Assembly: GCA_002432715.1 (NCBI GenBank)
Contig: DJGJ01000008.1
Coordinates: 1 to 21,970 of the forward strand
DNA length: 21,970 bases
DNA from: Sphaerochaeta sp. UBA5849
Lineage (GTDB): Bacteria > Spirochaetota > Spirochaetia > Sphaerochaetales > Sphaerochaetaceae
Reading direction: 5' to 3'
The position numbers and the translations under genes are program-made. The notes under the pieces were generated by a model. The model did not search any database. It saw nothing but the letters and a program-made list of their open reading frames with translations, and was not told the origin of the DNA. Of this stretch, positions 13,315 to 20,957 are shown one piece after another (position 1 is the stretch's first letter; each line of letters opens with the position of its first letter).

Positions 13315-14604
13315 TTAGATGAGTCCTGCAGCACGAGGCAGGAAGAGCGTGATCTCGGGGATGTAGGTGATCAGGACAAGGACGATCAGCATGACCACCA
13401 GCGGCCAGATGATTTCCTTCATGACTCCCTTCAGCGGTGTCCCCGAAATACCGCTGGTGATGAACAGCAGCATGCCGAACGGCGGGGTGGAGAGGCCTAC
13501 CATCATGTTGAAGGTGACTACCAATCCGAAGTGGATCATGTCGATGCCCAGAGCATTGGCGACAGGAATCATGATGGGGACGAAGACCAGCTGGATGGTG
13601 GAGGTGTCCATGAACATGCCCAGGATCAGGATTACGATGTTGACCATCAGCATGAAGGTCCATTTGCTGCTCGTGATACTCAGTATCCAGTTGCCGATGT
13701 TGGTTGCCAGCTGCTCTCGGGCGACGATGTAGCTGATGATGGTGGCAGCCCCGATCATGATGCTGGTTGCCCCGACATCCTTGATGGTGGTCTTGATCAC
13801 TTCGTACAGGTCCTTTATTCCCATCGCCCTATAGGCAAAGACCGAGACCAGCATGGCATACAGACCTGCAATTGCTCCTGCCTCGGTTGGAGTCATCACC
13901 CCGGTATAGATGCCCACCAATAGGATTACGGGAGTGAGCAGGGCGGGAAGCGCCTTGATGGTGAAGGCGAGAAACGTCGTCCAGACAATTTTTTCACCTC
14001 TGGGGTAATTTCGCTTCTTGGCAACAATGGCAACGTAGATCATTAAAAAGAGGGCGAGGAGAATCGCAGGAACCATGCCGCCCATGAACAGCGCTCCTAC
14101 CGAGGTTGAAGAGAGCATGGCATAGATGACCAAGGGAATGGATGGCGGGAAAATCGGTCCGATGGTTGCAGAGGCTGCGGTGATGGCGCAGCTGAACTCC
14201 GGATCGTACCCATCGTCCTTCATTGCCTGGATCTCAATCTTTCCCAGGCCTGCGGCATCGGCGATGGCCGATCCGGTCATCCCGCTGAAAATCAGGGAGG
14301 CAAGGACGTTGACCTGGCCGAGTGCTCCCCGCATCCGCCCGGTCAGCCCGCCTGCGAACTTGAAGATCATGTCGGTTACCTTGCCGCTGTTCATGACGTT
14401 GGCGGTGAATATGAAGAGCGGGACTGCGATGATGACGTAGTTGGTGTAATAGGTGTTCATGACCTGGTTGACGACCAGGCTCAGGTCGGCGCCCTTTACC
14501 AAAAGGTAGCATGCAGCCGAGGCAAGCATGCCCAGGGCGATGGGCATCCTGAGAATGAAGATCAGGATGAATACAAACAGGGTGATGAATAAGGGGAAAC
14601 TCAT
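13315..14604 (-). CDS. dctM: TRAP transporter large permease, DctM subunit
   Basis: A 429-aa membrane protein with about 12 hydrophobic segments, the ion- and substrate-translocating subunit of a tripartite ATP-independent periplasmic transporter. Typical DctM sequences are visible: LIFSGMTGSAIADAAG, the TIGPIFPPSIPLVIY region, GVMTPTEAGAIAG, and near the end LSTPPFGMLLF. TRAP systems use a Na+ or H+ gradient to import carboxylates and sugar acids. GGAGG precedes the ATG, which overlaps the dctQ stop by 4 bases (ATGA). DctQ and DctM form the permease to which DctP delivers substrate. Confidence 0.96.
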   Translation of the reverse strand: MSFPLFITLFVFILIFILRMPIALGMLASAACYLLVKGADLSLVVNQVMNTYYTNYVIIAVPLFIFTANVMNSGKVTDMIFKFAGGLTGRMRGALGQVNVLASLIFSGMTGSAIADAAGLGKIEIQAMKDDGYDPEFSCAITAASATIGPIFPPSIPLVIYAMLSSTSVGALFMGGMVPAILLALFLMIYVAIVAKKRNYPRGEKIVWTTFLAFTIKALPALLTPVILLVGIYTGVMTPTEAGAIAGLYAMLVSVFAYRAMGIKDLYEVIKTTIKDVGATSIMIGAATIISYIVAREQLATNIGNWILSITSSKWTFMLMVNIVILILGMFMDTSTIQLVFVPIMIPVANALGIDMIHFGLVVTFNMMVGLSTPPFGMLLFITSGISGTPLKGVMKEIIWPLVVMLIVLVLITYIPEITLFLPRAAGLI

Positions 14605-15131
14605 TTCTTTACCTCCCCGAGCAATGGATCGTAGCTGTGGTCGACACTATCGGAAAGTTTACCGGTAATGACCTTCCAATCCTCCAGGACCGGCTTGATG
14701 CTGTAGCCGATGATGGACAGGAGAAAATAGGTGAAGGGGAGGAAAATCCAGGTGTAGGAGACACGCAGGACCGGGGTTTTCTGGAAACCCAAAAAGAAGG
14801 CGTACTTGAAGGAAGGGATGACCATCAAGGCGAAGGTGATGATGATCAACAGGTTCCCCAGCAGGCGGGCCCAGGCAGCCACTTTGGGGCTGTAGGCTTC
14901 GTAGAGCATGGTGAACTGGACGTGTCCCTTGCGACGCATGGTATAGCAGGCTCCGAGGATGACCGACCAACAAAATCCAATGACGATCACGTCCTGGGTC
15001 CAGGTAAGAGGATGGTTGACCACATACCTGAAGAATACTTGCAGGATGAATGCCAGAAACAAGAAGATAAAGGAGATGACCGGAATGTAGACTTCCATGA
15101 TCTCTCTCAGCAACAATGCCAGTTTTTTCAT
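14601..15131 (-). CDS. dctQ: TRAP transporter small permease, DctQ subunit
   Basis: A 176-aa membrane protein with four hydrophobic segments. FRYVVNHPLTWTQDVIV and the RRKGHVQFTM loop are hallmarks of DctQ small subunits (the conserved W-x-x-E/D-x and G-H motifs). It joins DctM to form the permease. AGGAG precedes ATG 15131. Unlike the tight downstream junctions, it is separated from dctP by 68 bases carrying a strong hairpin. Confidence 0.94.
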   Translation of the reverse strand: MKKLALLLREIMEVYIPVISFIFLFLAFILQVFFRYVVNHPLTWTQDVIVIGFCWSVILGACYTMRRKGHVQFTMLYEAYSPKVAAWARLLGNLLIIITFALMVIPSFKYAFFLGFQKTPVLRVSYTWIFLPFTYFLLSIIGYSIKPVLEDWKVITGKLSDSVDHSYDPLLGEVKK

Positions 15132-15162
15132 GTGGTTGGTCTCCTGTTCAATTGCAAGAAGA

Positions 15163-15187
15163 AACCCGGGGCAGGCAGCCCCGGGTT
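15163..15187 (-). terminator. Intercistronic hairpin between dctP and dctQ
   Basis: A perfect 10-bp stem, AACCCGGGGC (15163-15172) with GCCCCGGGTT (15178-15187), and a 5-base loop. On the minus strand it is followed by TTTCTTCTTG, a poor U-tract. It probably acts as a partial terminator or an mRNA 3'-end protector that keeps the binding protein at a higher level than the permease, as in many binding-protein operons. The differential effect is inference. Confidence 0.8.
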
Positions 15188-15199
15188 GTAAGTGTTTGC

Positions 15200-16198
15200 T
15201 TACTTGCCAGCTGCTACGACTTTTTCGAACATGTCCTTATCCCAGCTCTTAGCATAAGGACTTGCCAGATACTGTGCCAAAACGTGCTCGGCGAATGCAT
15301 CCAGGTCGGCATAGTAGACCTTCAGGCCTGCGCTCTTGAAGAACTCGACCAGTTCAGCCTCAGCCTTGAGGTTGGTGGTGTCGCAATACTCGATGCCGGC
15401 CTTCACCCCTTCCATGACCCAAGCCTTCTGTTGCTCGGAAAGGGACTGCCATTTTGCTTCGTTGATGGCGGGCCATACAGAGTCAACCAGGTGGTTGGTG
15501 ATGGTGATGGACTTGGTGACTTCATAGAACTTGGCGTTCTTGGTGGACGGGAGCGGGTTGTCCTGGCCGTCGACGGTCTTGGTCTGCAGGGCCATGTACA
15601 GCTCGCTGAATGAAATCGGGGTCGGATTGGCGCCCAAGGCCTTGCCCAGGAAGATCCAGGAGTCGGAGTTCGGCATTCTCAGGTTTACGCCTTTGAGGTC
15701 GGCCGGGGTCTTGATCTCCCTGTCCTCGACCAGGTTGAGTTGGCGGGTTCCGAGATACTGTGCACCGAGGGGGCGGATTCCCTGCTCCTTGGCGATGCGG
15801 TCGAACACCTCAGCTCCGATGGGGCCGTTGAGTACGCTGGTCATGTGGTCGTAGCTCTTGAAGATGTAGCCGGCGGTGAACATGGACACCCATGGGCTTC
15901 CATCGGTCAACCACGAAGCTGCAGTGGCGGTCATGTCGGCCTGGCCGCTCTTGACTGCCGAGACTTCCTGCTCCTGCTTGAACAGCGAGGCGGAGTCATA
16001 GGTGAGAACCTTGATCTGTCCATTGGAAACACGTTCGACGGTTTCCTTGAATACGCGCATGGCACCGGCGTGTGCATCGGTGGGGACTGCGGTCATGGTG
16101 TAGACCAGTTCAACGGGTTTGACTTCAGTTGAAGCTTGCGCGAATGCCATGGGAAGCACCAGGGCGGCCAGCAACAGGGTGACGATTACTTTCTTCAT
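15200..16198 (-). CDS. dctP: TRAP transporter solute-binding protein, DctP family
   Basis: A 332-aa exported binding protein. The N-terminal signal peptide MKKVIVTLLLAALVLPMAFA probably ends at AFA-Q (residue 20). Family features are TPADLKGVNLRMPNS, in which the Arg is the conserved carboxylate-binding residue, and VDGQDNPL followed by the hinge segments. The conserved Arg indicates a ligand with a carboxylate, consistent with the two keto-acid aldolases encoded downstream. AGGAGG precedes the ATG. This is the first gene of the operon, with its own promoter at 16302-16330. Confidence 0.95.
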   Translation of the reverse strand: MKKVIVTLLLAALVLPMAFAQASTEVKPVELVYTMTAVPTDAHAGAMRVFKETVERVSNGQIKVLTYDSASLFKQEQEVSAVKSGQADMTATAASWLTDGSPWVSMFTAGYIFKSYDHMTSVLNGPIGAEVFDRIAKEQGIRPLGAQYLGTRQLNLVEDREIKTPADLKGVNLRMPNSDSWIFLGKALGANPTPISFSELYMALQTKTVDGQDNPLPSTKNAKFYEVTKSITITNHLVDSVWPAINEAKWQSLSEQQKAWVMEGVKAGIEYCDTTNLKAEAELVEFFKSAGLKVYYADLDAFAEHVLAQYLASPYAKSWDKDMFEKVVAAGK

Positions 16199-16278
16199 TG
16201 TTTCCTCCTCAGGACCGCAAAGCGGCTAACAATGTTCGATGCGTTTCCCGGCGTATGCCAGGAAGAAAATCTGCTTAG

Positions 16279-16297
16279 CTGTAAAGCTGTCTTACAG
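16279..16297. repeat. Inverted repeat CTGTAA-N7-TTACAG in the dctP leader
   Basis: CTGTAA (16279-16284) and TTACAG (16292-16297) form a perfect 6-7-6 dyad just downstream of the predicted dctP -10. It may be a second site for the GntR regulator or a weak RNA hairpin in the 5' leader. Its sequence differs from the dyad inside the promoter. Confidence 0.4.
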
Positions 16298-16301
16298 GTT
16301 A

Positions 16302-16330
16302 ATAATTGCATGGGATTTCCCATCTGTCAA
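16302..16330 (-). promoter_or_regulatory. dctP operon promoter with operator-like dyad in the spacer
   Basis: On the minus strand there is a perfect TTGACA (16325-16330), a 17-base spacer and AATTAT (16302-16307, 4 of 6). The spacer contains the perfect dyad ATGGGA-NN-TCCCAT (16310-16323), centred between the two boxes. A repressor bound there would block polymerase. The operon's own GntR protein is the natural candidate; the pairing is inference. The leader is about 95-100 bases long. Confidence 0.6.
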
Positions 16331-16339
16331 ATGGAAATT

Positions 16340-16521
16340 TTACCTGTATAGAGAAAGTTTTGTCTCGCGTTCCCGAAGCAGAAGGAAACAGGTCAGCGAT
16401 GCCGCCAGCACATCCGAGAGCGGAAAGGAGAACCACAGGCCCGTCGAGCCAAAGAGGGAAGAGAAGATGAACTGCAGGGGCAGGAGCAGAAGAAATTGTC
16501 TGCTGGTCCACCTTCTTCGGT
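16340..16521 (-). pseudogene. C-terminal remnant of a MATE-family efflux transporter
   Basis: Between the YhcH stop and the dctP promoter the minus strand reads SRQFLLLLPLQFIF, FGSTGLWFSFPLSDVLAAS and a basic tail ending KLSLYR before TAA (16340-16342). This is the characteristic end of MATE/NorM-type multidrug exporters: last two TM segments, SRQ-x-L-x-x-x-P-L, then FG-x-x-G-x-W-x-x-x-P-x-S-D. Only about 58 residues remain, with no start codon or RBS, and the frame merges into the end of the intact YhcH gene. A once full-length gene was therefore cut off here by a deletion or insertion. The identification is from recalled family pattern. Confidence 0.65.
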
Positions 16522-16977
16522 TCAGGATGGAAGAATCTTGAAAACCACCTTCACCACTTCGGTCGACTTGCCATCGACCAGGTTGGGGGCATGCGGTTCG
16601 CCTGGGAAAAAGAGGGCGAAGGTTGTGGTATCGGCGTGGTAGCTTACCTGTTTCCTGCCTTTTGAAAACATTGCTTCCTTTGCCCGATCATACTCCTGTA
16701 CTGTCTGAAGTCCATCCTTGGATGCGATGTCCATCCGTTCAAAGCCGGAGAGGAGGATCTGCACATCAACCTCCTTCTGATGGATCTCATAGATATCACT
16801 CTCGGTCTTTTCCGTATGGTAGGTGAAGAGGTTGTAGCGTACCGACGGATTATCGGTCGTATAGCTTCCAAAGCTTTGGTCCTTCAGTACTCCACTCTCC
16901 AAAATCGAACAGACCGTTTCCAATGCGGGAAGGGAAGGTATATAGCGCCGTAGGTCGCTGAGTTTGTCAATAATCAT
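16522..16977 (-). CDS. YhcH/YjgK/YiaL family protein
   Basis: A 151-aa single-domain cupin-like protein of the YhcH family, about the usual length. Seen are YEIHQKEVDVQILLSGFERM and FALFFPGEPHAPN, whose Glu and His residues form the likely metal site. YhcH proteins occur with sialic-acid, rhamnose-type and other sugar-acid catabolic genes, and are thought to help isomerise or epimerise sugars; the biochemical role is poorly defined. ATG 16977 is preferred over the in-frame start at 16998 because AAGGAG (complement of 16986-16991) lies 8 bases before it. It lies upstream of the TRAP operon on the same strand, separated by the MATE remnant and the dctP promoter, so it probably belongs functionally but has separate transcription. 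Confidence 0.88.
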   Translation of the reverse strand: MIIDKLSDLRRYIPSLPALETVCSILESGVLKDQSFGSYTTDNPSVRYNLFTYHTEKTESDIYEIHQKEVDVQILLSGFERMDIASKDGLQTVQEYDRAKEAMFSKGRKQVSYHADTTTFALFFPGEPHAPNLVDGKSTEVVKVVFKILPS

Positions 16978-17004
16978 CGCTGAATCTCCTTGTCTCAAGC
17001 ATAT

Positions 17005-17022
17005 CCAAACGAATGCATTTGG
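17005..17022. repeat. Inverted repeat CCAAA-N8-TTTGG upstream of the YhcH gene
   Basis: CCAAA (17005-17009) and TTTGG (17018-17022) flank an 8-base core, in the roughly 150-base gap between the divergent YhcH and crtI genes. It overlaps where a YhcH promoter would be expected (a weak TATGCT on the minus strand just downstream). It may be an operator; its sequence is unlike the dctP dyad. Confidence 0.3.
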
Positions 17023-17099
17023 GAAAGGAGGAAGAAAGAGGCAACTCGATTCTTATTATTCGGAATAGTTCTTTTTAAGTATTGGAGTGCAGTTTCTCC

Positions 17100-17128
17100 T
17101 TGATTTTCCTCTGCCAACACCATAGGAT
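17100..17128 (+). promoter_or_regulatory. Putative promoter of the carotenoid operon
   Basis: TTGATT (17100-17105, 4 of 6), a 17-base spacer and TAGGAT (17123-17128, 4 of 6). The -10 would end 6 bases before ATG 17135, as in the leaderless promoters elsewhere in the window. However, AGGA at 17124-17127 lies 7 bases before the ATG and could equally be a weak Shine-Dalgarno, in which case the real promoter is further upstream. Confidence 0.4.
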
Positions 17129-17134
17129 TTGCCT

Positions 17135-18610
17135 ATGGGAAAACAAGCTTTAGTCATCGGTGGAGGCTTTGGAGGCCTTAGTGCAGCAGCTCTGCTTGCA
17201 CGCGATGGGTTTACGGTAACGGTGGTTGAGAAAAACGAGCAGCTCGGCGGCCGTGCCCGTTATTGGCACAAGGATGGCTTTACCTTCGACATGGGACCGT
17301 CCTGGTATCTCATGCCCGAAGTATTCGAACGCTACTTTGCCCTCTTTGGAAAAAAGCGGGAGTCGTACTACGAGCTCAAACCCTTGGGCCCCTACTACAA
17401 AGTGTTTTTTGGAGACCAGGAGGTTGAACTCACCGCGGATTTTGACAAGAATGCCGAACTTTTTGAAACCTTTGAAAAAGGCGGAGGCCAGGCCCTGAAA
17501 GCCTACATGGAGCAATCGACATACAAGTATGATGTTGCCATGGAGGATTTCTTGTACCGGGACTACAAGCATATCGGCCAGTTCTTCAACAGGCGCCTGA
17601 TGACCGAAGGCCTGAAGCTTGGCGTACTCGGCAAGCTCGACTCCTTCGTTTCAGGCTATGTCCAAGACCGCAGGGCCAAGCAGATCCTCGAGTATGCCAT
17701 GGTGTTTTTGGGCACCAATCCCGCCCAGGCTCCAGCCCTCTATTCCATCATGAGCCATGTCGACCTCAAGTTGGGCGTATTCTTCCCCAAAAAAGGCATG
17801 GCCGGGGCTGCCGAAGGGTTTGTCAACCTTTGCCAAGAGCTTGGAGTACATCTACTCACCGACACCGAGGTCACCAGCATAGTCACCAAGGATGGAAAGG
17901 CTGTCGGGGTTGAGACGACCAACGGCTACTTTGCAGCCGATGTAGTTGTCAGCTCAGCCGACTATCACCATACCGAGACGGCTTTGATCAAGAAAGAGGA
18001 GCGAACCTACTCGGACTCCTACTGGAAAAAGCGCGTCGTCGCTCCCTCCATGTTCATCGCCTACCTTGGAATCGGACGCGAACTCAAGGGTCTTGAGCAT
18101 CACAATCTCTACTTCGCAAAGGATTGGAACGGCCATTTCGATGACATTTTCAAGCAGCCCGCATGGCCGGACCAAGATCCCTGTTTTTACCTTAGCTGCA
18201 TAACCAAGACCGATCCAAGCTCTGCGCCCCAAGGCTGTGAGAATGTCTTTTTGCTCGTCCCGGTTGCCCCCGGCCTTGCCGATACCGACCAGCAGCGGGA
18301 GGCGTATTTTGCAATGATGGTCGAGCATGTAAAAAAGGTCACCGGTGAGGATCTGGGCAAGGATGTCCTGGTAAAGCGGTTGTACACCCATCGGGATTTC
18401 ATCCAGGATTACCATGCCTACAAGGGCACGGCCCTGGGTCTGAGTCATACACTCTTCCAAACAGCAGTGTTCCGCCCCAGACACCAAGCCAAGAAGGTGC
18501 CGAATCTGTACTACACAGGCCAGTATACCCATCCGGGCGTAGGGGTCCCGATGGTACTCATTGCAAGCGAATTGATAGCCAAGGAAATCCAAGAAACGTA
18601 TGGTCGCTGA
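17135..18610 (+). CDS. crtI: Phytoene desaturase (CrtI family)
   Basis: A 491-aa FAD-dependent carotenoid desaturase/isomerase. It has the dinucleotide-binding motif VIGGGFGGLSAAALLA at the N-terminus, the EKNEQLGGRAR segment, FDMGPSWYLMPE, and the C-terminal NLYYTGQYTHPGVGVPMVLIASEL, which is the CrtI signature. The enzyme introduces double bases into colourless phytoene to give neurosporene, lycopene or more desaturated products; the number of steps cannot be read from sequence. An in-frame TTG at 17129 would add two residues; ATG 17135 is preferred. It heads a five-gene run and overlaps the phytoene synthase start by 11 bases. Confidence 0.93.
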   Translation: MGKQALVIGGGFGGLSAAALLARDGFTVTVVEKNEQLGGRARYWHKDGFTFDMGPSWYLMPEVFERYFALFGKKRESYYELKPLGPYYKVFFGDQEVELTADFDKNAELFETFEKGGGQALKAYMEQSTYKYDVAMEDFLYRDYKHIGQFFNRRLMTEGLKLGVLGKLDSFVSGYVQDRRAKQILEYAMVFLGTNPAQAPALYSIMSHVDLKLGVFFPKKGMAGAAEGFVNLCQELGVHLLTDTEVTSIVTKDGKAVGVETTNGYFAADVVVSSADYHHTETALIKKEERTYSDSYWKKRVVAPSMFIAYLGIGRELKGLEHHNLYFAKDWNGHFDDIFKQPAWPDQDPCFYLSCITKTDPSSAPQGCENVFLLVPVAPGLADTDQQREAYFAMMVEHVKKVTGEDLGKDVLVKRLYTHRDFIQDYHAYKGTALGLSHTLFQTAVFRPRHQAKKVPNLYYTGQYTHPGVGVPMVLIASELIAKEIQETYGR

Positions 18611-19445
18611 GAAACATGAACAAATTTTCAGAAACGGGAGCAAGACCTATTACTTCAGTTCCTATTTCTTTCCCCCTGCTGTTCGCAGGGATGTCTATGC
18701 CTTGTATGGGTTTGTCAGGGTGGCTGACAACCTGGTGGACGACCAGCCGGTCGATCCAGCGGCTTTTCACGCCTTCCGTAGAACCTACACAGAGGCGCTT
18801 ACGTCGGGTAAAGCGAGTGGCGATGTAATCATCGATGCTTTTCTGGAACTGCACAGGCGCAAGCACTTCAATCCTGCCTGGACCGAGGCGTTTCTGGACT
18901 CCATGGAGCACGACCTTTCAAGCTCCACCTGTGAAACCCTCGACGAGGTGCTCACCTACATCTATGGTTCGGCCGAGGTCATCGGTCTCTATATGGCAAG
19001 GATCATGGACCTGAGTGAGAAAGCCTCCGGCTATGCTGCGATGCTTGGACGGGCGATGCAGTACATCAATTTCATCCGTGACATTCAGGAAGACCTAGAA
19101 ATTGGAAGGCGCTACCTGCCACTCGGCAAGAGCTCTCTTTCCTCCTTGGACAGTGCATATACTCAGAAGCATCCCCTGCAGTTCAAGGCTTTCATCCGTG
19201 AAGAGGTCAAACGGTACCAGCTCTGGCAGAAAGAGGCGGAAAAGGGGTATGGTTATATTCCAAGACGGTATCGCATCCCGATTATGACCGCTGCGGACAT
19301 GTACTGCTGGACCGCACAGCAGATAGCCAAGGATCCTTTCATCGTCTATGAGAAGCGGGTCAAGCCGCCGAAGTCGAGGATACTGAGAAAGGGTATAGCC
19401 CACACTCTAGGAGTCGCCCTGCCATGCAGAATCTTGAAAAGATAG
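18600..19445 (+). CDS. crtB: Phytoene synthase (squalene/phytoene synthase family)
   Basis: A 281-aa prenyltransferase that condenses two geranylgeranyl diphosphates head-to-head into phytoene. The two Asp-rich motifs are present: ADNLVDD (Asp43, Asp47, Asp48) and RDIQED (Asp161, Asp165), the latter followed by GRRYLP as in CrtB. The length is normal for the family. The start ATG 18600 lies inside the end of crtI (11-base overlap), with only a weak AAGGAA upstream, so translation is probably coupled. The GGPP synthase that would feed it is not in this window. A squalene or diapophytoene product is possible, but the CrtI and CruF neighbours favour C40. Confidence 0.92.
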   Translation: MVAEKHEQIFRNGSKTYYFSSYFFPPAVRRDVYALYGFVRVADNLVDDQPVDPAAFHAFRRTYTEALTSGKASGDVIIDAFLELHRRKHFNPAWTEAFLDSMEHDLSSSTCETLDEVLTYIYGSAEVIGLYMARIMDLSEKASGYAAMLGRAMQYINFIRDIQEDLEIGRRYLPLGKSSLSSLDSAYTQKHPLQFKAFIREEVKRYQLWQKEAEKGYGYIPRRYRIPIMTAADMYCWTAQQIAKDPFIVYEKRVKPPKSRILRKGIAHTLGVALPCRILKR

Positions 19446-20068
19446 AACGCCTGACTCTCCTTTTGCTGATACCGATTTATGCCATCGGCCTGGTGTTGCA
19501 CACACTTGATGCAACACTGCCGATAATGCTGTCCTTCACCCCCTATACCATTTCAGCCACCTCAATTTTGGGATTCTTCTTTGAAGTGAAAGCCCGCAAT
19601 TCCCGCCTGCTCTTTTGGGCGGTGCTCACCTTCCTGCTCACTCTGGTACTGGAAATAATCGGGGTTGCCACCTCCTTGGTCTTTGGTGCGTATACCTACG
19701 GACCGACGCTTGGGCTGAAATTGCTGGGCGTACCGCTTCTGATCGGCGTCAACTGGACGCTTATTATTTTGGGCATTGTACAGGTAACAAGCACAAAGAT
19801 TGCAAATCCCTGGCTGGCTGCCTTGGCAACAGCTTCTTTGACCGTACTCTTCGACTATGTAATGGAGCCGGTGGCCATCGCCTTCGACTACTGGAGTTGG
19901 GCAGGTGGAGACATTCCGCTTCAGAACTACCTTGCATGGTTTTGCATCGCCTTTGTCTTTGCTTTTATGTTTGCCAAGCAAAAGCTGGCTGCCGTCAACA
20001 GGGTTCCCACCCTGATCGTCGTCGTCCAATTCGCCTTCTTTGCCGGTTTGAGGGCCTTCGCTGTATGA
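19424..20068 (+). CDS. cruF: Carotenoid biosynthesis membrane protein, CruF-like (DUF422)
   Basis: A 214-aa integral membrane protein with about six or seven hydrophobic segments. FGAYTYGPTLGLKLLGVPLLIGVNW and DYVMEPVAIAFDYWSW followed by IPLQNYLAWF are the two conserved patches of the CruF/DUF422 family. CruF hydrates the terminal double bond of acyclic carotenoids such as lycopene, giving a 1-hydroxy end group; this fits the absence of a cyclase here. The gene overlaps crtB by 22 bases and has AGGAG at 19409-19413. The symbol rests on family resemblance plus context. The exact carotenoid product is unknown. Confidence 0.8.
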   Translation: MQNLEKIERLTLLLLIPIYAIGLVLHTLDATLPIMLSFTPYTISATSILGFFFEVKARNSRLLFWAVLTFLLTLVLEIIGVATSLVFGAYTYGPTLGLKLLGVPLLIGVNWTLIILGIVQVTSTKIANPWLAALATASLTVLFDYVMEPVAIAFDYWSWAGGDIPLQNYLAWFCIAFVFAFMFAKQKLAAVNRVPTLIVVVQFAFFAGLRAFAV

Positions 20069-20955
20069 AACACTCCATCCTGATTATCCTACTTGTTTCG
20101 CTCATGTTCGGCCTCTCTGCCGAGGTGATTCCCGAACAACAAAGTGCTCCTCTTATTCGGAATGATGAGGCTCCTGCGGTGAGGTACTGGAGCACCCGTG
20201 ATCAGGGTTTGCTACCCGTCCAAACCCTTGTGGGCTTTGACACGCCGAGCCAAGTACCCCCGAGAAAGGATCCCAAGCTTTTGGTGGTTCTTTATCACAA
20301 TATCGTCTTCGGGCGTACGGGCAATGTCTATAACCGTGACCTGTACAATTTCGAGCACGACCTGGCTTTTCTCAAACGGAATTTCACCATCACCAATTTC
20401 AGGGCGATTCTGAATGGTACGTCTTTGGCAAAAACCGACCAAGTGATCATTACCTTCGATGACGGTGATCTCTCCATCTATGCCATCGTCTACCCGCTCT
20501 TTCGCCAGTATGAGCTAGAGGCGACCATCTTCCTGGTTCCCAACTTCATCGGGGAAGTCGGCTATATGAGCTGGGACCAGATTCGGGAGATGAGTGATTA
20601 CCGAACCAGTTCCGGCAGGAAGCTTTTCTTCTTTGAATCTCACTCACTGACGCATCGAATGATGGCAGAGCTCTCTGTCGAGGAGATCCGCCATGAGCTT
20701 CAGGCCTCCAAGCAGATCATCGAAGAGCAAACCGGCGAGCCGGTGACAGTCCTTGCCCTTCCGTTCGGAAATGGTGCGGGGGAGAGTAAAATCATCAATG
20801 AGGCCCGTAATGCAGGCTATCAGGCCATCAGGACCAGCATCGCCGAGGTGGTACCGACAAAGAGCATACACGCTTGGTCCATCGGCGCAATGAATGTTGA
20901 GAATTACAGCACCGATGTCTTTGTACAGAAGGTGCTCGCCTTGACCGGGAGGTAG
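20065..20955 (+). CDS. Exported polysaccharide deacetylase (NodB domain, PgaB/IcaB-like)
   Basis: A 296-aa secreted enzyme with signal peptide MKHSILIILLVSLMFGLSAE. The NodB homology region begins at VVLYHNIV (about 75). The metal and catalytic residues are Asp132 and Asp133 in ITFDDGD, and His193 and His197 in ESHSLTH; ALPFGNG is the later substrate-groove motif. The early YHNI and the F-x-x-D-L-x-x-L segment resemble deacetylases acting on poly-beta-1,6-N-acetylglucosamine (PgaB, IcaB). It likely removes acetyl groups from an extracellular or periplasmic amino-sugar polymer. ATG 20065 overlaps the stop of cruF (ATGA); a much longer open frame back to 19615 runs through cruF and is rejected. 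Confidence 0.87.
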   Translation: MKHSILIILLVSLMFGLSAEVIPEQQSAPLIRNDEAPAVRYWSTRDQGLLPVQTLVGFDTPSQVPPRKDPKLLVVLYHNIVFGRTGNVYNRDLYNFEHDLAFLKRNFTITNFRAILNGTSLAKTDQVIITFDDGDLSIYAIVYPLFRQYELEATIFLVPNFIGEVGYMSWDQIREMSDYRTSSGRKLFFFESHSLTHRMMAELSVEEIRHELQASKQIIEEQTGEPVTVLALPFGNGAGESKIINEARNAGYQAIRTSIAEVVPTKSIHAWSIGAMNVENYSTDVFVQKVLALTGR

Positions 20956-20957
20956 GT

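Noticed and set aside
19615..20064. N-terminal extension of the polysaccharide deacetylase frame to 446 codons
   Set aside because: It overlaps the CruF-like gene in another frame. The signal peptide and ATGA coupling place the real start at 20065.
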